DNA from: Paramecium sonneborni
Lineage: Eukaryota > Ciliophora > Oligohymenophorea > Peniculida > Parameciidae
Direction: 5' to 3'
Assembly: GCA_905182985.1 (NCBI GenBank)
Contig: CAJJDN010000109.1
Location: forward strand, 1 to 64,000
Length of the DNA stretch: 64,000 nt
The notes beneath the pieces are model-generated. The model saw nothing but the letters and a program-made list of their open reading frames with translations, had not been told where the DNA came from and did not search any database. This document shows positions 25,901 through 40,205 of this stretch, piece after piece (position 1 is the stretch's first letter; the number at the start of each line of letters is the position of its first letter). Position numbers and translations under genes: made by a program.

Positions 25901-28531
25901 TTTATCTAAAATATTGGAACTTAAGGAATAGCAATAAAAGGAAGTGAGGTTTTTTTAAAGTTAGATTAATGTAAAATAGTATTAAATATTGCCCTTTCTT
26001 AAGGTGGTGGTTTATATTTGCAACTGAATACAAAATAGTTTTTCATTTTAAACACTATACTAATTAATAATAAAGCTTAAGAAGGTGGAGGAATTTACTT
26101 TGAAGATGACAATGATCTTATAAAAAAGAAATTTCTTCACACTTTTCTAAATTTCAACACAGCATAAATTTATGGTAATAATCTAGTGGAACATCCTGAT
26201 CATTTGACTATTTATATTAATTCAAAGGAAATGTCATCTAGTTATTAAATGAAGAATAATATATCAACTAGAGTTCTAAAAATAAAGCCATAAAAAGTTA
26301 TAGAATAGGGAAAATCAATTATTTCAGATATGTTCATGATTCCTAGCACATAAGTCATTAATTCTTATTAAATATTTATTTTAAAATAGGCTGCTTTTAT
26401 AAATTACATAAAGAATATAAATATTTATTTTTTAAATAGTAAGGGAGAATTACTTTTTAATCTTTAAAATTCAACATGTTAAGTAGCAGATCTAATAGTA
26501 AAATCAGATAATCAAGAAATATAAGGATCTACTATTTATGAGATATTATAATTTTAAGCTACTAGTAATAACTTTGAATTAGGTACATTAGCTTTTCGTC
26601 TTGATCCATATTAAAACGAATAAAGTCATTTATAAATTTAAATATCATGCAAAACATAAAAAACTTAAAATGAATTAAAATATATCATTAATGCAAAAAG
26701 TTTTAAATGTCAATTAGGAGAATTCTATATTGAAAATGGTTGCTAAATGTGCAAATCAAGTTAAGGATTTTATAGTGTAACTTATGATGCAATTAAATGT
26801 TCTATTTATGATAAAACTAAATTCTAAAGTATTAATTCAAACATGATAAATTTACGATAAGGATATTGGAGACCTAATCATTTATCTGATTATACAGAGG
26901 AATGTTATAAAAATACTGAATTTTGTTTAGGAGGATGGCAAGTCGGTGATATTACATGTAAAGTAGGACATATTGGAGCTTTGTGTGAAATATGTGATAT
27001 ATATAATATTAGGGGACATGGATAATTTTTTAAAAATCAATAAAATTTAAATTGTCTCTCATGTTCTGGAGATGAAAGCAGTATCTTTCCATTTTTATTA
27101 GCTCTATTTTAGTAAATATTATTTTTAAAATTAGAGTATTGTTATCTATAACTTTAACCTTAAAAAGTATCAATAAGTCAAATTTATTATTCAGTTCCCT
27201 TAGAATTTTCTAAAAATTTAGCAAAATTATATTTAAACTTAATTAAGGTAATTCTAAATTTAAAATTAGATCATGAAGGTATATTAATTAAAATCTTATT
27301 AAATTATTTATGGATTTTTTCATCAATATTTTCTTTTAACATCTAATTTTCATTTTCAATCTATTTTATTGAATAATCTAGTAATAGCTTTTATTTTATG
27401 GTCAATAATTTAGATTGTTATTTATCAGATATACAAATACACTTAATTTATTTTAAGGTTTTTTTCATATTGTTATTAATGTTGCTATAATTTTATTTTA
27501 TACTTGTACTCTCATTTTTGTATCACAAACTATTAAAACGAAATATGGATAACAGTCTACTTTCAAGTACATTGCTATACTTATATTTATTTAATTATGG
27601 AGGATTAATAAAAATGTATAAATATTTTATTTTACTACTTAGGTTATGTTCATCTCTATCTGTTAGATAAATATCAAATATTAATTATATACAAGGAGAT
27701 GTTTCTCTATTATTTGATAAAGAAGAACATTATTTATGGATTTACTTTTTAATCATACCACTTTTATTTATTTTTGGTTGTTTATTACCGTTTTCCTTAT
27801 TTTTAATGATGTTTATGAATAGACATCAATTAGATAAAATTAAATTCAGAAAACATATCTGTTATTTATTTAATGAATACCATGAAAAAACATATTATTG
27901 GGAATAAATTAAATTAATTTAAAAAGCCATTATAATTTTAATAACAACTAATTTTGAAAACAATTTATTAATAAAGACAGCTTTTTTAGGATTATGCCTA
28001 CATATATACCAAATCTTAGCCATTAAGAAAAAACCTTATATTATTTCCAAATTTAATAATTTAGATTTGTAATCAGGATAAATTTGTTTAATTTCTATTT
28101 TTCTTGCTGCCTCTTAATATGAGAGTTAAGTTTTGTAAAATCACTTTTTTTCAATGTGTCTTTAAATTATATTGATTTTATTATTATTTAGACTTAGTTA
28201 TCCTTTTATTTTAAATATTGCCACTATTTACTATTAAAAATATGCATTTTTCTTTTTGAAAATAATTCATTAATTTTTAAATCGTCAAAAATTATACCTC
28301 AAATATGTTAAAAAATGTGGGCTTTTTCTAGATAAGAAAATTAAAAAAAAAGAACAATTGCAAATGAATATTCTCAAAATTAGATAATTAGTATTGAATA
28401 AAATTGAAACTGAAAAAAAAGAAATTACATCATCAAACATTTAGATTGTAAAATCTTTTTCAAGAAGGCATCTTTTTAAAACAGTGATAAACAGCAAGGC
28501 CTCTCTTGTTGAAATAAATAATTAATTATGA
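19980..28531 (+). CDS. Giant Cys-rich/beta-helix/multi-pass surface protein
   Basis: The 2,832-aa protein is intact after removing introns at 21512-21539 and 22717-22741. It begins with a hydrophobic leader (MILLIIMMMF). A ligand-domain-like region runs to about residue 420. Furin/growth-factor-receptor-like Cys-x2-Cys repeats fill about 420-965. A long Asn/Ile/Ser-rich stretch (about 970-2230) has the regular short-strand pattern of a pectin-lyase-type beta-helix. A conserved knot follows (GYWRP, LGGWQVGD, GHIGALCEICD, NIRGHGQ; about 2280-2340). The C-terminus has seven or eight hydrophobic helices (about 2350-2760) and a short basic tail. It is probably a cell-surface or ciliary membrane protein with a large outer part; the function is unknown. 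Transcription converges with the paralog at 29,506-38,921. The family is expanded in Paramecium and Tetrahymena, as I recall. Confidence 0.85.
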
Positions 28532-29505
28532 TAAAAATTAATACATATTATTAAATATCAAAATCTTAGATTTAAATTAAAAATTTAATTTATTACTATC
28601 AATAATTTTCTTAATATTCTCTACTCTATGATAAAATGTTAATTTCTTTTTTATATTTTCGTAATATTTAATTTTTATTTTTTTTATAAATTTGTGTAAT
28701 CAAAAAAATTATTAGAATATAATTATTTTAGATTAAATAGTGTAAAATAAAAGAATATTCTATATATAGCAAAAGAGATATCAAAATACTTCTATTGAAA
28801 TCTTAATAATTTGATGCATTCAAAATAAATATCATTTAATATCATAAATGATGCATATATTTCCTGTCTTTTTCATCTGCTTTTAAGATTAAGGTGATGT
28901 TATTTAAGATTTTCTTATATATATTTATCTTAATTCCATAACAACCTTTCGAATTTTCACTTGATGATTTTTTAATTCAAAAGTTTTGAAGCATTAACCC
29001 TTTACTTAATCAAAAACCTTCTCCTATATTTATTAAGAAAAAAATTTAAGATTATTTTGAAGTACTAAAATCTTTGGGACTTTATTAAAAATGATTAATT
29101 ACAAGATTAAAAAATAGTATTTAATTTGCAAATCACAATTTTTGATTATTCATAAGATAATGAATTAAGGATAAATTTTATTATGATACATTTCCATATC
29201 TCACCTATGATTTTTAAATATATTAATACTTTATTTTTTAAATTTAGTAATTTAACAATGTCTATATATAGACATCAGAATCTTTTAATTTGATAATTTA
29301 TACTGCAAACTATATTTAATAATAGTTCTGTCATATTATTAAGATGTTTATAAATAGCATAAAGTTTAGAAAAATCTTATTAAAATAATTATTTTGCTAT
29401 AATTTTATAAAAATTAAGAAAACTGTAATTTTTAATTCATTTTGATAATTTTTAATAATCTTATTAAATTACCAAATTAATTAATTTATAAAATAAATTA
29501 TGATT
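28532..29505. other. Spacer between convergent giant genes, nothing seen
   Basis: The 974 bp lie between the two TGA stops. I see no open frame of useful length in either direction, no repeat and no RNA-like structure. For this genome it is an unusually long convergent spacer. Confidence 0.55.
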
Positions 29506-32500
29506 TCAATATTCTTCATTTGTATTATGTATCTGATAAAAGTACTTTTTAGCTTTGTCTTTGTTCTCTATCAGTAATTTGGCTACTAATTTATATACTA
29601 TTTAATAATAATACTTTATTCTTTAAGTAATTTACTAAGTTGAAAAAGTAGTAAATAAATTTATCTAGGTATTTTGTTTTTATTTTGATTATTTAAAAGC
29701 AGTTTTCAATCTTTTGAAATTATTTTTAACTCTTTTTCGTCTTTCTGCTTAAGGCTCTAAGATTCTTTGGCATTGTTGACTAATTTTTAGTTGTTTTGGT
29801 AAAACAGTTAAGATTTTCTTTTTTATTAAATCCACAATTTCTTCCATTTCATTAATATAGGAGTTGATGATATAGATTAATAATTTCACTAGGATAAATA
29901 TATTGATTATCATCAATGCAAAAAAGTAAATATTATTTATGCTTTTAAATTGAAATTATTATCCTTAATTAAGTCCTATTGCTAAAATTATAGAGACTCC
30001 ACAGATTAATGTTGATTCATAATCCAAATTATTTAAACTATAAGATTTAAATGGTTAATATTTAAGATTTAACAATTAATAAAATAAAAGGATGAAATAA
30101 ATTAAAGAGCCTTTTATAATAATTGAATCTTCATAAAAGATTAAGAATAAAATAACTAATTCTTTAGTAACAATTTTGATAATTTCCCAAAAATAAGCTT
30201 TGGGTTTATATTCATAATAAAGATATCCAAATAAGCTTTTACCTCTTTTATAAATAAGTTTATCTCTTTATTTATATAATCCATAAAGTAATCCAAAGGG
30301 TATTAAAATACCAAAAAAGAATAAGATTGGGATACAAAATCCAAAAACCCATTTTTAATGAGTATAAGTATTAAATTAGAAAGCAACATTAGCTTAGATC
30401 CAAGGAATCCCAGAAATAGTTCTAGTAGAAACTAAAGCTATAATAGATCCAATTAAACTAGGCTAAAAGTAAATATACATATAGATAATAGCTGTCATGA
30501 CAATAGGTCCTCTATATTTGATATAATTTAGATAAATAAGAATAGAATAGAAAATTGCAAGTATTAGGAAGTAAATGCAAGGAAGTATTAATTACCATAT
30601 CAATCTAATATAATGCATATTAAGAGATGACATAAGAACTAAAAATATATATATTATACAAATACTTAGATAACAATCCATAGAATATGATATTCTTTAA
30701 ATTGGACTTCCAACACCATCTAAAAAATAAAAATAATTAATTGGTAAATTCAATTTAAATGTTGTTAAAGAACTAATAATTTATAAATAATTAGTAAATA
30801 TTTTGATTAAGTAAGGAGATTCTAAGAAATAGAATTCTATAGTGATTGCTCCTTTAACACTAAGAATTATTGTTATTAAAGTCCTTATATATAAATTATA
30901 TTTAATTACCATATACTTAATCCAATGATTTAAACTAAATTGTATTGAATATCTTCACAAGAACCACAAGAGTATTCTAAACTATTTGAATATCTTCCTT
31001 ATCCTCTTGTATCTTCTATATCACATTACTCACATAATGCTCCAATGTGACCTAAGAAACATGAATTATCACCATAATCCCATAATCCTACACAATTCTC
31101 TTTCAAATTATAACATTCTTCAATATCATTATTATCAAATTATGGTCTCCAAAATCCCTAATTTAATTTATTAAATACTTATCTAAGATTTAATTTATAA
31201 GAAGTAACATTTAAGGTTGTTTACTCATCCCTTATGTTACATTTATTTGAATTGAGTTTTAATGAATATTAATCTAATTTAGAATCACATTCATGACATG
31301 ACATATCTAAGTGAGATTTTATTTCACCAACTCTACACTTAAAAGTATTAATATTAACCAATAATTTGTAATTGTTATGATATGATTTAACTATTAAATC
31401 ATTATCATCATATTGATTTATTTTTATACTATCACAATGTATAGCTAATTACAAATATCCAGTATTTGTATAATCACTATCAAAATATATTATTAAATCA
31501 TCTAAATTATAATCATTTGTTATTTCATTAAAATTAATATGATTTTTAGATATTAAAGTTTGATTCTAAACTTTAATATATTCTTTTTTTTATATATCAA
31601 ATATTTTTGTTTCAATCTCACATTTTGAATTCCTTAAATTATATTATTTAGAATATTAATTATTTAAAGCTATAATTCTAAATGTTAAATACTAAGCTTC
31701 TAATTATTCTGTTTGTTAATTAAATTTTTAATATTCTTTTATTTAAGTACCACTTGGTAAAAATATAGATTAATTTTTATTATTTGAATTATTTAACATT
31801 TCATATAAATAGTCTTTAGTCTTATAAATGGCATAGGTATTAAATATGCTTTTATAATTATTTATACTGATTGATAAATGAGAAGGTGCTTAAACAATAT
31901 CATTTCCATAAGAAGTTGCCTAATTCTCTTTAAGACTTGCACCAAAGTATTTAATATCTTAACTAATGCTATTCTCAAAATAAATTGCACCTGCTACTGA
32001 TGCCTCATTTTTCATTATTTCAGAGTCACTCACTATTAATAAAGATGCATTTCCTATCAAATATATTACTCCACCAGCTAATCTTGCTTAATTATTTGAT
32101 AAAATTGAATCTTTTAATAACACTCTAGATTAATTAGCAAATAAACAAGTTCCAAAATCTGCATAATTTCCTATGCATTGATATTTTATTATAATGATAT
32201 CAAAATTAAGTTATTTTAATATCTATTCCTAACTTTATGATAAAATTCTTTAGGATTCATTAAAAAACTAATAATTATTATTGTTAATTTCATCATTTAA
32301 ACATATACATCCTAAATTACCACATTAATTATTGTTAATATTCAAATTATTTATGAAAATTGTAAAATTGTTATACTATTATTTATTCATTTAAAAAAAG
32401 ATTATTCCACTTTTTGAATTAGATATATTATTATTTATAAAATAGCCATCTTAAAACTATATTATATCTGATTCTTTAATTTAAGTAATTGTCATTATAG

Positions 32501-35500
32501 CTTATTAAGGATTTGAATTAGTATAAAGTATTTAACTTTCTAAACATTTTAAATCTTAATTAGTTACTACATATTCAATATCTTTTTGAATATTTTTATT
32601 CTCAGTTTAAACTTAACATTGCATATTTTAAATCTTTATAGAACTAATTGGTTAAGCAGTTAAATGGCATAGTTCCTCTTTATTTAATAATTGATTCAAA
32701 CCTTCAACTTATAATCCTTTAATACTAATAACAGTTTACAAATCTAAATAATATTTATAAATTACTATTTCTAGGTTGAATGTATAATAGACTTTCTTTT
32801 GCAATTTTACCATTGTTAATAATCATTTTATTAATCATTATATTACCTTGGCCATTACAATAAATTAAAGATTCATAAAACACATCTAATAGCAATACAT
32901 TAGACAAATTTAACACTGAATTTTCAATATAAAACTGAACTCTATTTTTAATATTCACTTAAACATTTGGATTTTATATCATGTTTTTAAGATAATCATA
33001 AAAAGCATTTTCACCATCCATTATTACAACATTTTAAATATTCAAATGATTTGATAAAGAGGTTTTTTAAAATGATGCATATAGAGTACTTCCTTTAGAT
33101 GATATACATGCTTTAACTGTTAAATTAGTTAAAGTCAAATTTAAATAATCATGATCAGATTTTATATAAAGAAAGCTACCATAATCTTTTGTAATAATAT
33201 TTTCAGCAGTATTATCTTTTATTATTATATCAGATCTTTTTGATGCAATTTCAATAAATATACAAGACCCATGTTCATCATTATTTTTAAATTATGTTTT
33301 CAAATTTTTAAAATGAACTCCAATAATCTTTGTAGATGAAGCTACAATATAAAATCCAACTCCATTTTTTCCAGATGAATTTTTCACCGAACAATTCTAA
33401 ATTATAACACTTTAGCCTTAAAGGTAAGCATTACCCACTTCACTAATTATTGGAAAGATAGATTTTAAGTTATTTTATCTTACAATTTAATCCCTTGGAA
33501 AACTAAGTAAAATATTATCTATAAATTATTCATTATTATAAATTGAATTATTTATGAATACTATAGAATCCATAAATATATTTTTTGCAAATATATACAC
33601 TATTGTATCTGAAGTATTTGTTGCAAAATTATTGTTGAATAAATTTTACTCTAATTTTATAATTCCAGATGGACAATTTATAAGAATCCCTACAGCTGAA
33701 TTTATGAATAAATTTTATCCATAATTATGTAATTAATTTCTTGTTATTGTAACATTTGTCATAATTACTTAAGACTTTTAACTACTATAAATATAAATTA
33801 AAGAAGTTTTTGAATCTGGGTGAGAAACCATTATAAGATTTCCTTCAATTTTTAAGTTTTTAAACTCAAATATCAATTCAAATGATAATTCAGAATAACT
33901 TGAATATAAAATTAATGCAGTATTTATTATATTAAAACCACTTAATATAAAATCTTCAAAATAAATACTTTTTACATCCAATAATTTTATAAAACTTGGA
34001 TATAAACTTGGATTTAAATTACAACATTCATAAAATTAATGTAATTAATATTTTATAGGTTATGTAGCTTTTAAATTCTTCATCTCTAATTTCTAAATAT
34101 TTTCTAATAAAAATTCAATAAATCCACTCCCCCTCTAAATTAAACAAAATTATATTTTAACTTTTTATACTAAAATATTTATCAAAGGAGAATTAGATTA
34201 AGTATTCAATTAATTATCAATATTTATATTTGAAAATTTAATATTTTCTATTTCTACTGATGATGAAATTGATTAAAATGGTTATAAGTATATTATTTTT
34301 GAAAAGTAATTTAAAATTAAATTATTTACTTCTATTTAATATAAAAAATAAGTGAGTGTTGTTTGATTACTCATTTCCTTTGAAATAAAGTTTGAAATAA
34401 TTTAAACAACCCCAGATACTTGGCATTAATCAATAAATATATTTTATAGTATAGCGTTTTTCTCCATTTAAATAAATGTTGAATCTATTAGTTTTACTTG
34501 AGTTAGTGTACAATTTTTAATTTAAGCATTCTAAATATTTCTTAATGTAATAAAAGGCTCTGAGTTTTCTATTTGACCAGTAATGTAAATATTTGAAATA
34601 ATAAATTATATTATTTCCTAATTTGTTTTTGATAATAATAAGGAGCAACTATTTAAATTTGCAGAAATATTCATTGAATCTAATTCAACTAATATAGTAT
34701 AAGATGATTTAAATTCAAAAATATTGTTATTTTTAAAAAGACAATTAGATATTTAAATGTTTTTAATATAAGCATGTGATTATGGTTAGGAAAATTAAAA
34801 TTCAAAAATGTTTTATTGAATTTCACTCTAAAAATTGATATTTTGAAAATTAATTCCATTCAAAAAAGTTGAATAAATTTAGTTAGCTTTAAAAACAAAA
34901 TAATTTAGTTATTCATTTGATTAAGCAGAAAACTAAATTTTTTCTAATTCTAATTTAATAGGTTTGAATCCTTGAATATTTATAATTTTCTATTATGAAG
35001 ATGATTGAATTTCAAATTCAATATTTTCAAAACGTAAAAATGAAAAATCAAAAAAATGCAATTCCTTGTAAACTTTTATTTTCAAAGGTGAATCAATTTT
35101 GGATGAAATAATCAATTATACATCACTTTTTATAAGATGATAATTACATTAAATAAAACACATGTTTTGAAAATTTTTAGGAAATATAGTTTATATCATT
35201 AACAGAACATATTTATTCTGTATTAGATGTTAGATTTATAATAACTTTTCTAACAAATTTTTTGTTCATTACTTCATATTTTGAATCTAATTCAAGCTAA
35301 AATTAAATTATAAATTTTACATCTTAAAAACTTATATTTTAAGGATCAGATTGTAGGAGTGAATCAAATAATACATTCTTCATTTTAAACTGAATTTATT
35401 CATCTAAATTAGAGATTGCTAATAAAATTGTTTAATATTATTAATATGAACAATATAAATTGATATCAAATGTAATAGTATTTTCACAAGCATCTAAATT

Positions 35501-38500
35501 ATAACAAGGAAGAAATTATCCAAAAATTTGATCATAAAAAAGATTTTAATTATTAGTAAAAGGTTTGAGACATTAATAAGAATAAATTTAATTATTCTAA
35601 TTAGAGACAAAATTAGAATTTAATATTAAAATTTCATCTTTTGATCTTTCTCTACAAAATACACAATAACTAGGACAATTAGAGCATTTATTATAAATTA
35701 AACTCAATTAACTGTGATAATTATTATTTAGACAGTTTTAACATTAAAACGTTCCTTCAGAGTATAAACAGTTAGGACAATCTTCATCACAATATTTGAT
35801 ACATTATCCATTTTTTAACATGAATCCAGTATTGCATGAGCTACATATTAATTAATAGTCTTATGGATTTTTACTTTAATCTTAAGTAAACTAAATAATT
35901 AGAATAATAAAATATACAAAATATTTGGTATTTGTTTATTATTTCATAAATAAATTAATGGGTATAAGTTTAATTTTCCATTAATCATTAAACTTAATAT
36001 ATGAATGAAAACAAGTTTAACAATTTAAAAATTCAGGACATATAAAACATTATCCATTTAAACGATTAGCATAATATCCAGTTTTACATTCAAGGCAAAA
36101 AGAAGGAGTATGTTATTGTTAATTAAGTGAAAATCTACAATTTGGAATAATAGATTCAGCTACGTCACCAAAAATTGATATGGAATTATATTATTAAGAT
36201 ACAATGCAAAAGTATTAGTAAGGATAGACAATACCATTATATAGATAATCAGATAAATAGGATGATAGACAAGTAGTATCATATGATCTTGGTTCACAAA
36301 TTCCATAATATTGATTATATCCATAAAAATCTTCACATAATCCACAAATAGGTTATTCATCCTAATAATCATTAGATGGAATAAAATTGTTAGTAAAACT
36401 AGAATAACTTTGAAATTAAGATTTTGAGACAATTAAAACACCTTGACAATTATTAATTGTAATAAGTTTACAATTAATTCCATCAAATCTTATAGACATT
36501 CTTTTTTCATCTAGACATTTGAGACATCTTATAAAGAATTATTAAGTATTTGGATTATAATCTTCTTCACAATATTCACAATCAATTCCACATTTATTGC
36601 ATATTCCTTCTTTTGTTAATGTATATTACCTTTATAATATATAAAATATAAAATACTTAATACATGTTAAACATTTAAATCCTTTATAAGTGTTATGATC
36701 ACTTTTGCAAGTTAAACACTCATAAGGACATAATTCACATTTTTTATTCTTAATATTAAAATAATAATTATCCATACAATTAAGGCATATATCTTCTGAT
36801 GAACAATCAATACAATATGGATCACAAATCTAACAATAATTATTTTAGAAAAAATGATTAACCTTACATTTCAATCTTATTTATTAGCCTAAATGATAAT
36901 TTTAACTTTATTAACAATCAAATTAAATATTATTACAAAAATCTGCAGCTCCTTAAAGTATATTTAATTAAAGTTGATCATCTAAATAATAAACATCAAT
37001 ATTTATATTTTATCTTATTTTTTTAATAAAAGGATATCCAACTTTTTATTGTATATAATCAAATGAACAAATAGGTTTATATTACCAAGTATTCCATTGA
37101 TGATAGCAATCACCACATTATAATCTCTCTTCATTATATTCTGGACTAATTTTATTAAATATTTTAATATACCATTAAACACAAAAAAACTAATTTTATA
37201 AAGTTACTTAAAAATAACCAAAATTACATAATTTTTATAATTATTTTTAAACAATCTACAAATTTTATGTGTTTTCTATAGGCTAGCATTTTTATGATGT
37301 TGTAACATATTTAGTGAGATACATACAATCACAAATGTTATATTATGTCAAAGCATAATAATATTCAGTATAACAAGATTTACAATCAGAGTTTGTTGGC
37401 CCAAAACAATCTTTGCAACTTGAATGACATTCTTCAATTATTTATTATTATACCATATGTAAAATCATTATTATCTTCAAGATAACCTGAAATAAACTTC
37501 ATCCTACGAATTTTTGTTCTACTCTTTCCAAAAAAATCATCCTATTTATTAATATATTGTATTATTGGTTATCCTGTAAATTAAGAGTTATAACCATAAG
37601 TTCCTAAATTATATATTAGATATTCTTGATTTAGAAAATATATCCTAAACTATAAAGTAGCTCCATTTATAGGTGTCCTTCCATATTCAATCATTAAATA
37701 ATGCCACTATTAACTTAATTCATACAGATTATCTTTCTCTATAATCGCTGTATCATATTATCTCAAATTTTCATCTTAATATTGGTCTACAAAAAGAGGT
37801 ATTTTTATGAATTCTGTTGACAACTTTATTATAGTTTAATTATTATTTTAAAAGTCAACCTAATTATTAGAAATAATTATACTTCATAATATATGCTTAT
37901 AACTTTATCTCCTTATAAATTTTACAATATGTATTATAAAGAATCAATCATGAATATTGTTTAACGAAGTTTTTTAAATGTTAAGCCAAATTCATTTTAA
38001 TAGTATCTCAAAGCCTTAAAATATCAATTTAAAATATACTTCTTCATAATCTTATTTAACCCAACATGTAATCAAGTACCGATTGTTTACTATTTTATAT
38101 ACATATGATAAAATGAAAAAATCATCTTAAGCTGATAAACTTGGATTAATTTCATATTTATTATCATAAATTAAAGTTTTAGTTTTTTATGGTTATATCT
38201 AACATAATGTAAATAAACTTATAAAAAATTCATCAGTATACTAAAAGAAATCATATTCTTATAAAGGTGAAAAATATCCTTTAAAAAAAAGTAATCTTTA
38301 ATCTTCGTAAACATAATTTTTATATAATTCGTAGTCATATCCTCCTAATTATACTGTTATCTCATCAGTCATCATTTTATAATCAAATGAATGAATCTAA
38401 TTATTAAAATTCGTAAATATTTTAAGTTTTTGATCCATTTTTTAATATATTATTGATGTATAATACCATATATTTTGATATTAATTAGAATTATAAATGA

Positions 38501-38921
38501 ATTAAGCCGATTAATATCCATTTTCTCCTATTCCAAATATATGAATATCATGAGTCAAACTTATAGGATCGTCTTTCATCATTAATATTATGGCAGCTAC
38601 ATTTCCTTAATTTTAATCCAGGATTTTCATGAAAAAAAATCCATTGAAAATGCATTATACCCAGAAACAATATTGATCATCAAATGGTCTAGAATACTTA
38701 CTATATGAATCAAAATCCATTATTGCAACATATTTTGACCAAAATCCAAAACCTTTATCATCATATCCAGATTCACTCGATTTCAGGTTAATTATTTTTT
38801 CCTATGGTCTTGAATAATCAATTTCAAGTTGAGAATCATCATTCTCATAATAACATGTAATTTTATTTGATGAAATCAATTACAAAGACATAAGAGAAAC
38901 AAGTAAAGTTAATAAAAACAT
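29506..38921 (-). CDS. Giant Cys-rich/beta-helix/multi-pass surface protein
   Basis: The 3,091-aa paralog of the gene at 19,980-28,531 is intact after six introns (38015-38039, 37860-37882, 37432-37453, 35126-35147, 32744-32765, 30884-30909). A clear signal peptide (MFLLTLLVSLMSLQLISS) is followed by an N-terminal domain to about residue 480. Many Cys-x2-Cys repeats come next (about 480-1120), then a beta-helix-like repeat region (about 1130-2460). The conserved knot follows (GFWRPQ, GLWDYGD, GHIGALCEQCD, DTRGQGRY; about 2550-2610). The C-terminus has seven or eight hydrophobic helices with FQPSLIGSIIAL and a basic tail. Short standard-code frames inside it, such as 32755-32958 and 33778-33981, are pieces of this same gene. 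The most likely place is the plasma or ciliary membrane. Ligand and role are unknown. Confidence 0.86.
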
Positions 38922-40205
38922 TGTTTATTTTAATATTGATTCAATTAAATCCATACCTAATTTATCAATTTGAATAAATTAAAAAATAAATTCAGGTTTT
39001 TTAAATAGAAATAATTCATGTTAAAACTCTTTTTAATTATTTAAAAATCACTTAATCAAGTTTTTATATATATTTATGTTTCGAAATATTAATAGGTGAA
39101 AACTAAAATAATTGTTTTTTAATCATTGCAATCTTAATTTATTTTTGTTAGTTTTTAACTTTATATATTTTTATTCATTAAAATAAGGATAGAATTAGCG
39201 TCAAATTATTTTAAATATAAATTCCTTTTGTTCATAAATTTTTGTTATCCATAATCATTTCTTATTATATTATAGTTGAAAAATCTTATAAATGTAATCA
39301 TAAACTACTCTTTTTTAAAGGATTTTAATCAGTAATTTAAAATAATCCATATGTAATTATTAGATAATTCGAAGAACTTTTCAATTATTTTATGTATCTT
39401 TATATATGATAAAATAATCAAATAGCAGAAAATAATTCAATTATTATTAAAAAAGTATGTAAACTAAATATAGAAAATGAAAGAATTAAGTATATATCTT
39501 ATTTTATCAAGGTTGTCATAATTTAACCTTAAACAAATATAATAAGTATCTTAAAATATTAAATATTGAAATATATATTATTGAATGTATCAATATTGAA
39601 ATTCTTTTAAATCTTTCATTTTTAATTCATTTAGCAAAACAAAGCCTCTTGATTCTAACCATATTAATATGAATGATGTATAAAGTTTAATTTTATGTGT
39701 GAAAAATATCTTATAAATATTAATTCTTAGAAAATTGATGATGGATTTCAAAAATCTTATCGATTTTATTTTATTTTTTATTAAAATTTTTTTTCAAAAG
39801 TAATTATATCTCTTAGAACATTTTTATTTTAATAAGATTTTCTTAATTATTTATAAATATTTTAAGTATATTCTAAGAAACTAGTTTATTTTTCTTTTTT
39901 AAGAAATATCTCATAAAATTTTAATTTGAATGAAACTATTGTTTTTATTTATAACAATTCAACAATATTATGGATTCACATTTTTGATTGAAAAGAATAA
40001 TTTTTTATTTAATAAACTCAATTTTAAATTAACTTGACAAATGAAACGAGTATATTTTAAATTATTTATTTTTGAATTCATTAATTTAGGAGGAAAACAC
40101 AAAATTTGATTACTGGTAAAATATTTATTAAAGTCAAGTGCAAATGGTAAAGGAATGCTTTTTACTAAAATTATCTTATTAATTTTTAAATATACATACT
40201 CAAAT
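38922..40205. other. Upstream spacer, no gene seen
   Basis: These 1.28 kb separate the start of the giant minus-strand gene from the end of the WD40 gene. The first part must contain the promoter of the giant gene, but no recognisable element stands out. Reading past the WD40 stop in another frame stays open for a while by chance; it has no protein-like features. Confidence 0.45.

Noticed and set aside
36160..36432. 90-aa standard-code ORF on the minus strand
   Set aside because: It overlaps in a different frame the Cys-rich part of the giant gene at 29,506-38,921 and has no family features.
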